A stretch of 64,000 nt of DNA from Clostridium sp. (GCA_023664385.1 JAMPFU010000014.1:1-64000); one strand, 5' to 3'; shown: positions 17,375 through 26,087, counted from the stretch's first letter. The notes: generated from the sequence alone by a model not told the origin. Made by a program: numbers and translations.

Positions 17375-19039
17375 ATGGAATTTAACGAAAAAGAATATTC
17401 CAATTCAATAGATAAATTTTTGATGGAAATGGATAAGCTTTCATCAACGTCTGACCGCGATTTTTCAGAAGCCTTATACCGTCTTTGCAGGCTGCTTCGT
17501 GTGGGCGCTGTACATGCGACTATATATCAAAACCAGCTTGGCAACAATTCCGTTTCCGAATTAAATATAAAGCTGTATGACAGCGGCGAGGCTGACTTTG
17601 ACAGATACACTGAAAAGCAGGAAATTACGGGCATAGACGATGTCATTGTTTTTAAGGCGTTCCGACGTTTGGCAGATACGCCGTGGACAGATACGGAAAA
17701 TGAAAAAATAAATATCATGTTGCATATGATTTTCGTATTTTATGGAAGACTTAGAATTTCGGAGCAGTTTCAGTATATGACCTACCACGACAAGGAGCTT
17801 GATACATACAATGAGCAGTATTTTTTTAAGACGGCAAAAACGCACATTGAAGAAAATACGATTGGAAGCTTTGGGGCATGCTACTTCAACATAAGAAGAA
17901 TGTCTGCCGTAAATCAGCTTTTAGGCAGGGACTGTGGAACGAAGATAATTATTAAATATGTTAAGGGTCTTGAAGCTATGCTTTCAGAGGATGAATGTGT
18001 GTGCAGGGTAAATGGCGACAGCTTTATCGTGCTGTTTTATAAGGCAAGACTTGGTGATGTGCAAAGCTACCTTTCAGGTGTGGAGATTGAATACAACATA
18101 CATACCCATGAAAAAATACAAATATCTGCCGTTGGCGGGTTCTTTATGATACCGGAGGATATAACGTCCCCTGAGGTAATTATTGACAGGATAACCCAAA
18201 CCTTTAACATTGCAAAAAACGTAAAAAATGAACAGTTGTTATTTTATGATGACGATTTGAACGTGCAGTTAAAAAACAGTAAAATTATTGAGACAAAATT
18301 TCCGCAGGCAATGCTTGATGAGGAATTTGTTGTCTATTATCAGCCGAAGGTACATTTGAAGGAATACAGGCTTGCAGGAGCAGAGGCTCTATGCCGCTGG
18401 GTTCACAAGGGAGAAATCATGTACCCTTCCGAGTTTGTGCCTACCCTTGAACAGAGCCAGTCAATCTGCCGCCTTGATTTTTACATGCTGGAGCATGTGT
18501 GCGCAGACATAAGGAAATGGCTGGATGAGGGCAGGGAGGTCGTGAAGGTTTCCGTCAATATGTCCAGACGGCATATGGGTGATACAACAGGACTTTTAAA
18601 GCGTATCATTTCAATTATTGACAAATACAATGTGCCGCATGAATACATAGAAATTGAGCTTACGGAAACAACAACTGACGTTTCCTTTTCTGAGCTTAAG
18701 GAAATTGTAACGGGCCTGCAAAAGCAGGGCATAAGCACCTCTGTAGATGATTTTGGCGTGGGATATTCGTCACTGAACCTTATAAAGGAGCTTCCTTGGA
18801 ATGTGCTCAAAATTGATAAATGCTTTTTGGAGCAGCACGACGAGAACACAGGGAATAATGTTATGCTGGGGCATGTTATCGCCATGGCGCAGGATCTTGG
18901 CATGGAGGTTATTGTCGAGGGGGTTGAGACAATCGAGCATATCAAGCTGCTAAAGGAAAACAACTGTTATCTTGCGCAGGGCTTTTATTTCGATGAGCCG
19001 TTGCCAAAAAGCGAGTTTATTCAAAGAATGAGCAAATGA
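17375..19039 (+). CDS. Degenerate GGDEF plus EAL domain c-di-GMP phosphodiesterase
   Basis: A 554-residue cytoplasmic protein. The N-terminal 130 residues are unrecognised; residues about 140-290 are a GGDEF fold whose active site reads NGDSF, so no cyclase activity is expected; residues about 300-550 are an EAL domain with EAL at 337-339, NMSRRHM, ELTETTTDVSF, DDFGVGYSSL and VEGVET, all the metal and substrate positions of active phosphodiesterases. It should hydrolyse c-di-GMP to pGpG. Likely co-transcribed with the PocR protein, whose sensing may control it. Confidence 0.9.
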   Translation: MEFNEKEYSNSIDKFLMEMDKLSSTSDRDFSEALYRLCRLLRVGAVHATIYQNQLGNNSVSELNIKLYDSGEADFDRYTEKQEITGIDDVIVFKAFRRLADTPWTDTENEKINIMLHMIFVFYGRLRISEQFQYMTYHDKELDTYNEQYFFKTAKTHIEENTIGSFGACYFNIRRMSAVNQLLGRDCGTKIIIKYVKGLEAMLSEDECVCRVNGDSFIVLFYKARLGDVQSYLSGVEIEYNIHTHEKIQISAVGGFFMIPEDITSPEVIIDRITQTFNIAKNVKNEQLLFYDDDLNVQLKNSKIIETKFPQAMLDEEFVVYYQPKVHLKEYRLAGAEALCRWVHKGEIMYPSEFVPTLEQSQSICRLDFYMLEHVCADIRKWLDEGREVVKVSVNMSRRHMGDTTGLLKRIISIIDKYNVPHEYIEIELTETTTDVSFSELKEIVTGLQKQGISTSVDDFGVGYSSLNLIKELPWNVLKIDKCFLEQHDENTGNNVMLGHVIAMAQDLGMEVIVEGVETIEHIKLLKENNCYLAQGFYFDEPLPKSEFIQRMSK

Positions 19040-19158
19040 TAGATGCAATATATTATCTTCAGAAAAGGAAATTAGTATAAACAAATATGTTGCAGGAATA
19101 TTAATGTGGAGATTTACTTTGAGACAGATGAACGAATATATTATATAGAAAAAAATGG

Positions 19159-19187
19159 TTGCTATTAAATTTCAAATATGGTAATAT
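19159..19187 (+). promoter_or_regulatory. Promoter of secG
   Basis: TTGCTA at 19159-19164, 17-base spacer, TAATAT at 19182-19187 with TGG immediately before (extended -10). Confidence 0.55.
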
Positions 19188-19251
19188 CATCTAGGTGTGA
19201 ACATAATTAATATTTATAAGCTTGCGTTGCTTATTTTAGGAGGTTATTTTT

Positions 19252-19485
19252 TTGAAAACGACATTGATTATCGTGTTTTTAGTGATATCTATTATACTTA
19301 CAATAATTGTTATGATGCAGGAAGGCAAGGGTGGCGGGCTCACAAGCTCAGTCAGCGGCACGACTGAAACATATTGGAGTAAAAACAAGGGAAGATCAAA
19401 GGAAGCCGTATTAATGAAGGTTACAATTGTACTTGGAATAATCTTTATGCTTCTTGCTTTGTTCCTTTCCTCAAGATTTATCTAA
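19252..19485 (+). CDS. secG: Preprotein translocase subunit SecG
   Basis: A 77-residue membrane protein with two segments (about 4-20 and 55-74) joined by the loop QEGKGGGLTSSVSGTTETYW, which is diagnostic for SecG. It supports SecYE and SecA in protein export. The start is a TTG at 19252 with AGGAGGT at 19239-19245. In Firmicutes secG precedes rnr, smpB and ssrA, as here. Confidence 0.95.
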   Translation: MKTTLIIVFLVISIILTIIVMMQEGKGGGLTSSVSGTTETYWSKNKGRSKEAVLMKVTIVLGIIFMLLALFLSSRFI

Positions 19486-19494
19486 AATTACGAT

Positions 19495-19524
19495 GATGCT
19501 TTGTTTGTTCAAAGCATCTTTTTA
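19495..19524 (+). terminator. Intrinsic terminator after secG
   Basis: GATGCTTTG at 19495-19503 pairs perfectly with CAAAGCATC at 19510-19518, followed by TTTTTACTTTTT. Confidence 0.85.
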
Positions 19525-19529
19525 CTTTT

Positions 19530-19622
19530 TATAGGCACGCTCCTTACGGAGCTTGCTAAGGTTCGCCCAAGGTGCCATTAAAGCTATGGCAGCATGAAGT
19601 GTGCCGAAGGCACTTTGTTCTT
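19530..19622. repeat. Modular hairpin repeat upstream of rnr (copy 1)
   Basis: Starts TATAGG, includes the small hairpin GCTCCTTACGGAGC and GCTAAGGTTCG, and ends GTGCCGAAGGCACTTTGTTCTT. A second copy with the same start, the same GCTAAG-T-CG core and the same end stands upstream of metN at 49385-49470. Both finish within 15-25 bases of a start codon, just ahead of the ribosome-binding site. Confidence 0.6.
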
Positions 19623-19637
19623 AGAAGGAGGGTTTTT

Positions 19638-21797
19638 ATGGGAGCAAAAAAGGACGAAATTAAGGAAAAGCTTTATTTATTCATATGTGACAAGCAGTAC
19701 AAGCCCATGAAGCTGAAAGACATACGGTTTTTGCTTCAGGTAAGCGATAATGATAAGAAGAAGGTTGAGGAAGCTTTAAATGAGCTTGTAACGGAAGGAA
19801 AAATTACAATTACCCCAAAGGGCAAATATAAAAAAATGGATGACAACCTGAAGGTTGGACTGTTTATCGGAAATAAAAAGGGCTTTGGCTTTGTTCGGGT
19901 TGATGGGGAAAAGGACGACTACTTTATCCCTGCAAAGTACAACCTTGACGCATTTCATGGTGACAGGGTTTTAATTAAGCCTGAGACGGATTCGGAAATG
20001 GGGAAACGAACAGAGGGAAAAATTGTTCAGATACTAGAGCGTGGAATGGAGCTGATTGTGGGAACCTATGACAAGCAGGAGGGCTTTGGTTTTGTCATTC
20101 CTGACAATCAGAAGGTTTCTGATGACATTTTCATAAGCAAAAAGGACTCCATGGGAGCCATGTCAGGTCATAAGGTTGTCTGCCATATTACCAATTATGG
20201 CGGCAAGGGCAAATCTCCTGAGGGCAAGATAACGGAAATTCTCGGACACGTAAACGACCCTTCCACAGACATATTGTCCGTTGTAAGGGCATATGATATT
20301 CCGATGGAGTTTCCGAAAAAGGTTATGGACAGCCTTGACATGATACCTGACAGCATCAGCGAGGAGGATATAGAGGGGCGTGAGGATTTTCGGGATTTGT
20401 ATACTGTTACCATAGATGGTGAGGATGCAAAGGACCTTGATGATGCAATTACCCTTGAATTTAAGAATGATATCTATACGTTAGGCGTCCATATTGCTGA
20501 CGTTACAAACTATGTAACGGAAAAATCGGAGCTTGATAAGGAGGCGCTCAAGCGTGGCACAAGCTGTTACCTTGTTGACAGTGTGATACCGATGCTTCCA
20601 CATAAGCTTTCAAATGGGATATGCTCCCTGAATGCAGGCGTTGACCGTCTTACGCTTAGCTGTGTTATGGAAATAGACAAAAAAGGTAAGGTGGTTAGTC
20701 ACAGAATTTGTGAGGGCGTAATCAATGTAAATGAGCGCATGACATATACAAATGTGGCTAAAATTTTAGACCGTACAGAGGATGCACCGTTAGAGAGATA
20801 TGATTATCTCGTTTCAATGTTTGACCGTATGCTTGAGCTGTCAACCATAATAAGAGCTGCAAGGCATAAGAGGGGCTCCATTGATTTTGACATTGCAGAG
20901 ACAAAGGTAATTGTGGACAAGGACCACAAGCCTGTAGAAATTAAAGCCTATGACAGAAACCCTGCAACAAAAATCATAGAGGATTTTATGCTTATGGCAA
21001 ATGAGACAATCGCAGAGGATTATTTTTGGCAGGAGCTGCCGTTTGAGTACAGAACCCATGAAAGTCCTGATCAGGAAAAAATAGAAAAGCTTATGTTCTT
21101 TTTAAACAGCTTTGGTATTTACATGAAGGCGGGACGTGATGAAATTCATCCGAAGGAGCTTCAGAAAATTTTGAAGAAAATTGAGGGTCAGCCTTATGAG
21201 GCGCTCATAAGTAAAATGATGCTCCGTTCCATGAAGCAGGCAAGATATTCTACGGAATGTTCAGGACATTTTGGACTTTCCTGTAAATATTACTGTCACT
21301 TTACCTCGCCAATCAGAAGATATCCTGATTTGCAGATACACAGAATTATAAAGGAAAATATACATGGAGAGCTGAACGCAAAAAGAATCATCCATTACAA
21401 GCGTATACTTTCAACCGTTTCGGACGATAATTCACAAAAGGAGAGGCGTGCCGAGGAGGCTGAGAGAGAGGTAATTAAGCTGAAGGAGATTGAATTTATG
21501 TCCGAGCATATCGGCGAGGAATTTTTCGGTGTTGTATCAGGACTTACCTCAAACTTTATATTTGTGGAGCTTGAAAATACGGTTGAGGGTGCAGTTTCCG
21601 TTGCGCACATGTATGACGACTGCTATTACTTCAATGAGGATGAATATGCTATGATAGGCGAGCGCACAAAGAAAAAATATCAGCTTGGTGATAAGGTAAA
21701 AATTAAGGTTTTGAAATGTGATAAAATTAAGAAAAGTATTGATTTTTCAATATGTGATGATATAATTCATTCATGCGGCTCCGAAGGAGACCGTTAA
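19638..21797 (+). CDS. rnr: Ribonuclease R
   Basis: A 719-residue 3'-5' exoribonuclease. The start at 19638 follows AAGGAGGG; an upstream extension in the same frame covers the repeat and is not coding. Domains in order: N-terminal winged helix (about 1-65), two cold-shock OB folds (about 70-220), the RNB catalytic domain with TIDGEDAKDLDDAI near 250-265 and the conserved YCHFTSPIRRYPDL near 545, and a C-terminal S1 domain (about 620-705). It degrades structured RNA and works with SmpB-tmRNA in clearing stalled messages; smpB and ssrA follow directly. Confidence 0.96.
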   Translation: MGAKKDEIKEKLYLFICDKQYKPMKLKDIRFLLQVSDNDKKKVEEALNELVTEGKITITPKGKYKKMDDNLKVGLFIGNKKGFGFVRVDGEKDDYFIPAKYNLDAFHGDRVLIKPETDSEMGKRTEGKIVQILERGMELIVGTYDKQEGFGFVIPDNQKVSDDIFISKKDSMGAMSGHKVVCHITNYGGKGKSPEGKITEILGHVNDPSTDILSVVRAYDIPMEFPKKVMDSLDMIPDSISEEDIEGREDFRDLYTVTIDGEDAKDLDDAITLEFKNDIYTLGVHIADVTNYVTEKSELDKEALKRGTSCYLVDSVIPMLPHKLSNGICSLNAGVDRLTLSCVMEIDKKGKVVSHRICEGVINVNERMTYTNVAKILDRTEDAPLERYDYLVSMFDRMLELSTIIRAARHKRGSIDFDIAETKVIVDKDHKPVEIKAYDRNPATKIIEDFMLMANETIAEDYFWQELPFEYRTHESPDQEKIEKLMFFLNSFGIYMKAGRDEIHPKELQKILKKIEGQPYEALISKMMLRSMKQARYSTECSGHFGLSCKYYCHFTSPIRRYPDLQIHRIIKENIHGELNAKRIIHYKRILSTVSDDNSQKERRAEEAEREVIKLKEIEFMSEHIGEEFFGVVSGLTSNFIFVELENTVEGAVSVAHMYDDCYYFNEDEYAMIGERTKKKYQLGDKVKIKVLKCDKIKKSIDFSICDDIIHSCGSEGDR

Positions 21798-21812
21798 AGG
21801 AAGGTGGTTTTT

Positions 21813-22283
21813 GTGCCGAAACAACAGGGGATACGTCTTATAGCAAACAACAAGAAAGCATACCACGATTATTTTATAGAAGATACCTATGAAGCGGGAA
21901 TCGCCCTTGCAGGAACGGAAGTAAAATCCTTACGGACAAACGGCTGTAGTGTGAAGGAGGCATTTATCCGCATTGAAAACGGAGAAGTGTTTTTATATCA
22001 GATGCACATTTCTCCTTACGAGAAAGGGAACATATTTAATAAGGACCCGTTAAGAACAAGAAAGCTTTTGCTTCATGGCTATGAGATAAATAAGCTGATT
22101 GGCAGACAAAAGGAAAAGGGCTATACGCTTGTACCACTGAAGGTTTATTTTAAGGACAGTCTTGTCAAGGTAGAAGTAGGCTTGGCAAAAGGCAAAAAGC
22201 TTTATGACAAACGTGCCGATATTGCAAAAAAGGATATGAAGCGTGAGGCTGAACGCGATTTTAAAGTAAGAAATCTTGGATAA
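21813..22283 (+). CDS. smpB: SsrA-binding protein SmpB
   Basis: A 156-residue protein that carries tmRNA to stalled ribosomes. Recognisable: [55 protein letters not shown] and the basic tail [14 protein letters not shown]. The start is a GTG at 21813 preceded by AAAGGAAGG; a GTG at 21804 lies within that site and is rejected. Its RNA partner ssrA is encoded 418 bases on. Confidence 0.96.
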   Translation: MPKQQGIRLIANNKKAYHDYFIEDTYEAGIALAGTEVKSLRTNGCSVKEAFIRIENGEVFLYQMHISPYEKGNIFNKDPLRTRKLLLHGYEINKLIGRQKEKGYTLVPLKVYFKDSLVKVEVGLAKGKKLYDKRADIAKKDMKREAERDFKVRNLG

Positions 22284-22305
22284 AATACGATATTGAGGAG
22301 ATATT

Positions 22306-22674
22306 ATGAGTCAGGCAAAGGTTGATAAATACAAAAAAGAAAAGAAAAATAGGGCAAAGACGATAAAAAAGAAAAAGATTAAAGCTGCGGCTGGATTTAT
22401 CGTACTCTGTTTAATTATAGGAGCCGCCATAGGGTTTCCGTTAGGAAAGAAGATTTATAAGGATTACGCTGCCGAGCGGGCGGCAAATGCAACAATAGAA
22501 GCAGATTTGTTCCATTATAATCTGCAAAAATACTGGTCTGAGAATTATACGGAATTATTCCCGCACTCGCATGATGATACAGCAAGTGATACGGACGCAT
22601 CGGACGATGAAGCTTCAGACAATACAGCAAGTGATGCAGCCACAGAAAATGCGTCAGGGACAGACGCACAATAA
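22306..22674 (+). CDS. Single-pass membrane protein of unknown function
   Basis: A 122-residue protein: a Lys-rich cytoplasmic start (DKYKKEKKNRAKTIKKKK), one membrane segment (about 29-47, FIVLCLIIGAAIGFPLG), then an outside part ending in a low-complexity Asp/Ser/Ala tail. No enzyme motif. GAGGAG precedes the ATG. It sits between smpB and ssrA; its role, if any, in trans-translation is unknown. Confidence 0.6.
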   Translation: MSQAKVDKYKKEKKNRAKTIKKKKIKAAAGFIVLCLIIGAAIGFPLGKKIYKDYAAERAANATIEADLFHYNLQKYWSENYTELFPHSHDDTASDTDASDDEASDNTASDAATENASGTDAQ

Positions 22675-22700
22675 CAATAAAAATTTCGTCTACAAAACCA

Positions 22701-23043
22701 GGGGTTGTACTGGTTTCGACGGGGATTTAGAAATTATATAAGCCATCGGTGGACCATTTCCACCTAAAAAAATGGAAACTAAATATAAACGCAGACGAAA
22801 ATTACGCGTACGCTGCCTAGTGGCAGCTGTCGGTCTTAGGTGCCCCACAGCTTAAGATACCGGCATCAAAATCGTGGGAAACTCTTTGACCTAAGCTTTG
22901 CGGTCAGGGAAAATTCATGAAGCTACTGATGTGATGTGCCTGTCTATAGGCGCTTTGCAGAGGGAATGAATATATATAGACTGTGATGGGAGAAAATATA
23001 ATGGAAGAATTTTCGGACGCGGGTTCGATTCCCGCCAGCTCCA
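22701..23043 (+). ncRNA. ssrA: Transfer-messenger RNA (tmRNA)
   Basis: Begins GGGGTTGTACTGGTTTCGAC, the standard tmRNA 5' end, and ends GGGTTCGATTCCCGCCAGCTCCA. The 5' GGGGUUG pairs with 3' CAGCUCC as a 7-bp acceptor stem, leaving A as discriminator; the next bases are TAA, so the CCA tail is not encoded. The tag frame reads ADENYAYAA then TAG (22791-22820), ending in the Ala-Ala degron. tmRNA frees stalled ribosomes and tags their product for proteolysis. smpB and rnr are just upstream. Confidence 0.97.
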
Positions 23044-23045
23044 TA

Positions 23046-23092
23046 AAGGCAGAGCCTTGAACGTATAGTACTTCAGGGCTTTGTTTATTTTA
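23046..23092 (+). terminator. Terminator after ssrA
   Basis: CAGAGCCTTGAA pairs with TTCAGGGCTTTG across a 9-10 base loop, followed by TTTATTTTAT. A related hairpin with the same AGAGCCTTGAAG stem is at 25143-25185. Confidence 0.7.
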
Positions 23093-23142
23093 TAAGAAAA
23101 TTCTCTGAGATTTCCTTATTGATTCAGCAGGTGTGGCTTCTC

Positions 23143-23541
23143 TTAATATTGTTTCAAAAATTCTGCCATTGTGATAATTTCAGGTATATCCACATCTAAA
23201 ACAAGAAAATCTTTATCACCAGTTACAAATACGTCAATTCCCTCCATAACTGCCGTTGCCAGTATAGGTGAGTCCTTTGTGTCACGTATTTCAGGAAACT
23301 CGTTTAAATTCAATGCTTTTGGTGTGTAGACCAATTCAAAAGGCAGTTCCAAAAAGAAGCGGTCAAGGAACTGCCTTTTCGCCGGAAATTTTCGGTCAGT
23401 TACAAGCCGTAATTCTTCAATCACATAATCGCATACTACAATTTGGTGATTGTCTGCCAGTCTTTTTGCCAGCTCTCTTGTTTGTGGGGATGGGAAAAAA
23501 ATCATGGAAATAAAAATGTTGGTATCAAGCATTACCCGCAA
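23143..23541 (-). CDS. PIN-domain toxin, VapC-like (COG1569 type)
   Basis: A 132-residue protein. It starts MLDTNIF after two residues, the first catalytic Asp of PIN ribonucleases; other acidic site residues are in VIEELRLV (Glu), IRDTKDSPILATA (Asp) and FVTGDKDF (Asp), all conserved in the putative toxin PIN family. PIN toxins cut tRNA or rRNA. The partner AbrB-type gene ends 2 bases upstream. Together they form a probable toxin-antitoxin pair inserted downstream of ssrA, on the opposite strand. Confidence 0.88.
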   Translation of the reverse strand: MRVMLDTNIFISMIFFPSPQTRELAKRLADNHQIVVCDYVIEELRLVTDRKFPAKRQFLDRFFLELPFELVYTPKALNLNEFPEIRDTKDSPILATAVMEGIDVFVTGDKDFLVLDVDIPEIITMAEFLKQY

Positions 23542-23543
23542 AA

Positions 23544-23801
23544 CTAATACCCCCTGACTTCTTTTCGGATTTCTTTCATATAGTCCTGCATTTCTTCTTC
23601 GGTAGAAAAGCCTGCGTTCTCTGCTTCCCCGGCAAAAGCATCTTCTACCCTCTTAAATGCCAGTACCGCTGAATTATCAAAATAAAACCGTCCGTTTTCT
23701 TCTAAAATAACAATCTTATCTCCCGCTTTCAGCTTCAACTTATTTCGCACAGATATAGGAATGGTAATCTGCCCTTTACTGGAAACTTTTGCAACTTCCA
23801 T
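23544..23801 (-). CDS. AbrB/MazE/SpoVT-type antitoxin
   Basis: About 85 residues. The N-terminal half, KVSSKGQITIPISVRNKLKLKAGDKIVI, is the swapped-hairpin DNA-binding fold of AbrB-like antitoxins; the C-terminal half is helical and acidic (VEDAFAGEAENAGF), as expected for binding a toxin. On the minus strand the AAAGG site is followed by ATGATGAATATG; the third ATG (23801) has the best spacing, the first would start at 23810. It lies upstream of the PIN toxin and probably represses the shared promoter. Confidence 0.85.
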   Translation of the reverse strand: MEVAKVSSKGQITIPISVRNKLKLKAGDKIVILEENGRFYFDNSAVLAFKRVEDAFAGEAENAGFSTEEEMQDYMKEIRKEVRGY

Positions 23802-23848
23802 ATTCATCATCCTTTCATTGCTTGGTTTTCTTTACTTTCTTTACCTCT

Positions 23849-23877
23849 ATTATATGCAACAGAAAACATAATATCAA
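23849..23877 (-). promoter_or_regulatory. Promoter of the AbrB-PIN pair
   Basis: Read on the minus strand: TTGATA, 17-base spacer, TATAAT (plus-strand 23872-23877 and 23849-23854). The inverted repeat GATTTTTT-GT-AAAAAATC lies just upstream of the -35 box (23878-23895) and could bind the antitoxin. Confidence 0.65.
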
Positions 23878-24019
23878 GATTTTTTGTAAAAAATCAAACG
23901 CATCACTTGACAGTGTTGCATAGATTTGAACTGTAACGACAAAGCCCTGTTGTTCTAGTATTTTAAAATAAAATATGTTAGAATATGTAGAGTTAAGATA
24001 TGCTGGCTCGGAGGTAGAG

Positions 24020-24343
24020 ATGATGCAGTTGTTTTTTGAGGCATTTTGGGGGACAGAGTTAGTTTCCCGTGTATGGATTGTTCAGAAAGGACGTTACAAG
24101 GTTGATAGAATTAGCAAGAGTCCTATCAAGCAGATTTTTGCAAGGGAAAATCTTACGGAAGCTGAGTTGTGTGATATACTGAAAGATAGATGTTGGGATG
24201 AAGAACGAACTGACTTCCCGCACATATTGGAGGTATTCGGGCTGACTGAATTTAATCCGATAGAGCTTGTAAAACGAACACATGGTAAGTCCTGCAATGA
24301 CCCCTTACACTTTAGGTTTGCAGATGAAATTGAAAGTGAGTGA
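24020..24343 (+). CDS. Small partner protein of a HipA-like kinase (unknown function)
   Basis: About 107 residues from ATG 24020, chosen because GGAGGT lies at 24010-24015; an ATG at 23975 overlaps a likely -10 element (TGTTAGAAT) and is less likely. It is a soluble protein with no known family: an aromatic start (LFFEAFWGTELVSRVWIV), a KSPIKQIF segment, a charged helix and a conserved-looking HGKSCNDPLHFRF near the end. Its stop overlaps the GTG start of the kinase (GTGA), implying fixed stoichiometry. It could be an antidote or a substrate-recognition part; inference only. Confidence 0.6.
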   Translation: MMQLFFEAFWGTELVSRVWIVQKGRYKVDRISKSPIKQIFARENLTEAELCDILKDRCWDEERTDFPHILEVFGLTEFNPIELVKRTHGKSCNDPLHFRFADEIESE

Positions 24344-25131
24344 GTATTGTGTTTAGTATAGAGATAAGTGAGGATTACGCAGTATATCAGGAGGGGTCTA
24401 GTGAAGGGACTCAGGTAAAATATCGAAAGGACGGCTACTGGTATAAAATTGACAAGCACGGTGAAGAAGGACTTGTAGAATATCTGGTTTCAAATGTGCT
24501 TAAATTCTCCACACTTAATGCAGATGAGTATGTTTTATATGATGCAGGTACTATCAACGGAAAAACAGGCTGTGCCAGTAAGGATTTTTTGAAATGCATT
24601 GAAGATTCATTTGTTACATTTCAACGTATTTATAAAAATGTAACAGGGTGTGATTTGACAAATACCGTAAATAATCTTGATACCTTGGAAGAACGTTTTG
24701 AATTTGTGCTTAATTTTTTAAACGTAAATATGGGGTATGATGCTACTCATTATTTGCAAAAGATACTAACTGTTGATTTTCTGTCGCTCAATACTGACAG
24801 GCATTTCAATAATTTAGGCTTCATAGTTCACAAAGACGGAACCGTTACGGATGCTCCTATTTTTGACAATGGGCAGGGTTTACTGAACGGTAATGTGAGT
24901 ATAAATAAGTATTTAAGTATTGCAGAAAATACGAAGCGGGTTGTAGCACGCCCGTTTTCCGGTTCTCATAGAAAGATGCTGGATTACGTGGGTGTTGGTT
25001 TCGACCTTGACGTTGATGGTGCTAAGAAATGGGTGCAGGAACAGCCGCAGACCTTTTACCGTGATGTGTTATTATACCAGTTGGAACAGTGGGCGAATTT
25101 GCTGGAAAAACCGACAAAATTGAATATCTGA
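24340..25131 (+). CDS. HipA-like protein kinase domain
   Basis: A 263-residue protein that lacks the N-terminal subdomain of full HipA toxins (about 440 residues). The ATP-loop appears as GSSEGTQVKYRKDGYWYKID; the catalytic loop is LSLNTDRHFNNLGFI (the HipA N-x-D-R-H-x-x-N pattern), followed by APIFDNGQGL, the metal-binding Asp. A serine/threonine kinase of the HipA/CtkA group is the likely activity. It starts with GTG inside the previous gene. There is no HTH HipB gene next to it. A toxin role is plausible but unproven. Confidence 0.75.
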   Translation: MSIVFSIEISEDYAVYQEGSSEGTQVKYRKDGYWYKIDKHGEEGLVEYLVSNVLKFSTLNADEYVLYDAGTINGKTGCASKDFLKCIEDSFVTFQRIYKNVTGCDLTNTVNNLDTLEERFEFVLNFLNVNMGYDATHYLQKILTVDFLSLNTDRHFNNLGFIVHKDGTVTDAPIFDNGQGLLNGNVSINKYLSIAENTKRVVARPFSGSHRKMLDYVGVGFDLDVDGAKKWVQEQPQTFYRDVLLYQLEQWANLLEKPTKLNI

Positions 25132-25142
25132 TTACATGTCAG

Positions 25143-25185
25143 ACAGAGCCTTGAAGCGACAGTGCTTTAAGGCTTTGTTTTTTTG
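25143..25185 (+). terminator. Terminator after the HipA-like gene
   Basis: AGCCTTGAAGC pairs with GCTTTAAGGCT, extended by CAGA/TTTG, followed by TTTTTTTG. Confidence 0.85.
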
Positions 25186-25242
25186 TTCTGTTGCTTTGAG
25201 AATGACTATACCGACGGCGCATTTGAAATTGGCAAAACGTGC

Positions 25243-25305
25243 AAGCAAAAATAGCATGTTAGGAAGCAAAAATAGCGTGGGGGGGTAGAAGAAATATGGT
25301 ATAAT
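25243..25305 (+). promoter_or_regulatory. LytTR-type operator and extended -10 promoter
   Basis: AAGCAAAAATAGC occurs twice, at 25243-25255 and 25264-25276, exactly 21 bases apart (two helical turns), the geometry of LytTR-regulator half sites. The second copy ends one base before the place where a -35 box would be, and no -35 hexamer exists; the -10 is TGGTATAAT (25297-25305). This looks like an activator-dependent promoter controlled by the LytTR regulator encoded 84 bases downstream. A hairpin (CACTGAGGA-type stem, about 25308-25352) follows in the leader. Confidence 0.7.
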
Positions 25306-25388
25306 CAGTACTGAGGAGGGACCCAACGAAGTTGAGAGGAGTCCTCAGTGCTATTTACGGACTGATAGGGTGAAAGGAGAGAACACTT

Positions 25389-26087
25389 ATGAGAATAGCA
25401 GTCTGCGATGACTGTCAGGAGGACGTGCGCAGCATTAAAATTTTTTTGCAGGGAAATGACGTCAGGACATATTTCCGGGCGCAGGATCTCCTTTTGGATG
25501 TGGAAGAACGGCAGCTTTATTTTGATTTATATTTACTTGATATTTATATTGATCATTCCATGGGTGGAATTGAGCTGGCAAAAAGGCTTCGCAGTAAGGA
25601 TGCAAATGCGGCGATATGCTTTGTTTCGACAAGCAATGATTTTTATAGGGAGGCATATGACCTGTATGCAGTACAGTATTTGTTAAAGCCGATAAACAGC
25701 GAGGCAGTCAGACGGCTGTTAGAGCGGGTATCCTTAAGCCGTGTGGCAAGGAGGGAAAAGAAGCTATCCTTTAAATGGAAGGGTGGAACGAGAACCATTC
25801 CCTATAACAAAATATTATATGTGGCAAGCAGGGGACACAAGCTTTTCATTTATTGTCAGGACGGCGTGATACAGGAATGTGGTGGAAAATTAGACGAGCT
25901 TATGATGAAGCTGAATGATGCTATATTTTGCCGTGTCCATCAAAGCTTTCTTGTCAATTTGAGCCATGTAGATAATTTAACAGGGAAAGAGCTGACAATT
26001 TCTGACAACAGCATACCAATATCCAGACGGTATTATGAACAGGTCAAGAAAAGATACCATGAGCTTTTGTTTGAGGAGGTAGATTGA
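25389..26087 (+). CDS. LytTR-family response regulator
   Basis: A 232-residue regulator. The receiver domain (1-120) has the acidic pair Asp7-Asp8, phospho-acceptor Asp51 in LYLLDIYI, and Lys100 in LLKPIN. Residues about 130-230 form a LytTR DNA-binding domain: IPYNKILYVASRGHKL, then FCRVHQSFLVNLSHV and ISRRYYEQVKKRY, its conserved signature. AAAGGAGAG precedes the ATG. Its stop overlaps the start of the sensor kinase. Likely binds the direct repeats at 25243-25276 and controls the surface protein downstream. Confidence 0.93.
   Translation: MRIAVCDDCQEDVRSIKIFLQGNDVRTYFRAQDLLLDVEERQLYFDLYLLDIYIDHSMGGIELAKRLRSKDANAAICFVSTSNDFYREAYDLYAVQYLLKPINSEAVRRLLERVSLSRVARREKKLSFKWKGGTRTIPYNKILYVASRGHKLFIYCQDGVIQECGGKLDELMMKLNDAIFCRVHQSFLVNLSHVDNLTGKELTISDNSIPISRRYYEQVKKRYHELLFEEVD

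Noticed and set aside
23143..25131. Reading the PIN/AbrB pair and the HipA-like pair as a single island with a mobile element downstream of ssrA
   Set aside because: The 3' end of ssrA is a frequent integration site, but no integrase and no duplicate of the ssrA end was found within the window, so no attachment site is claimed.
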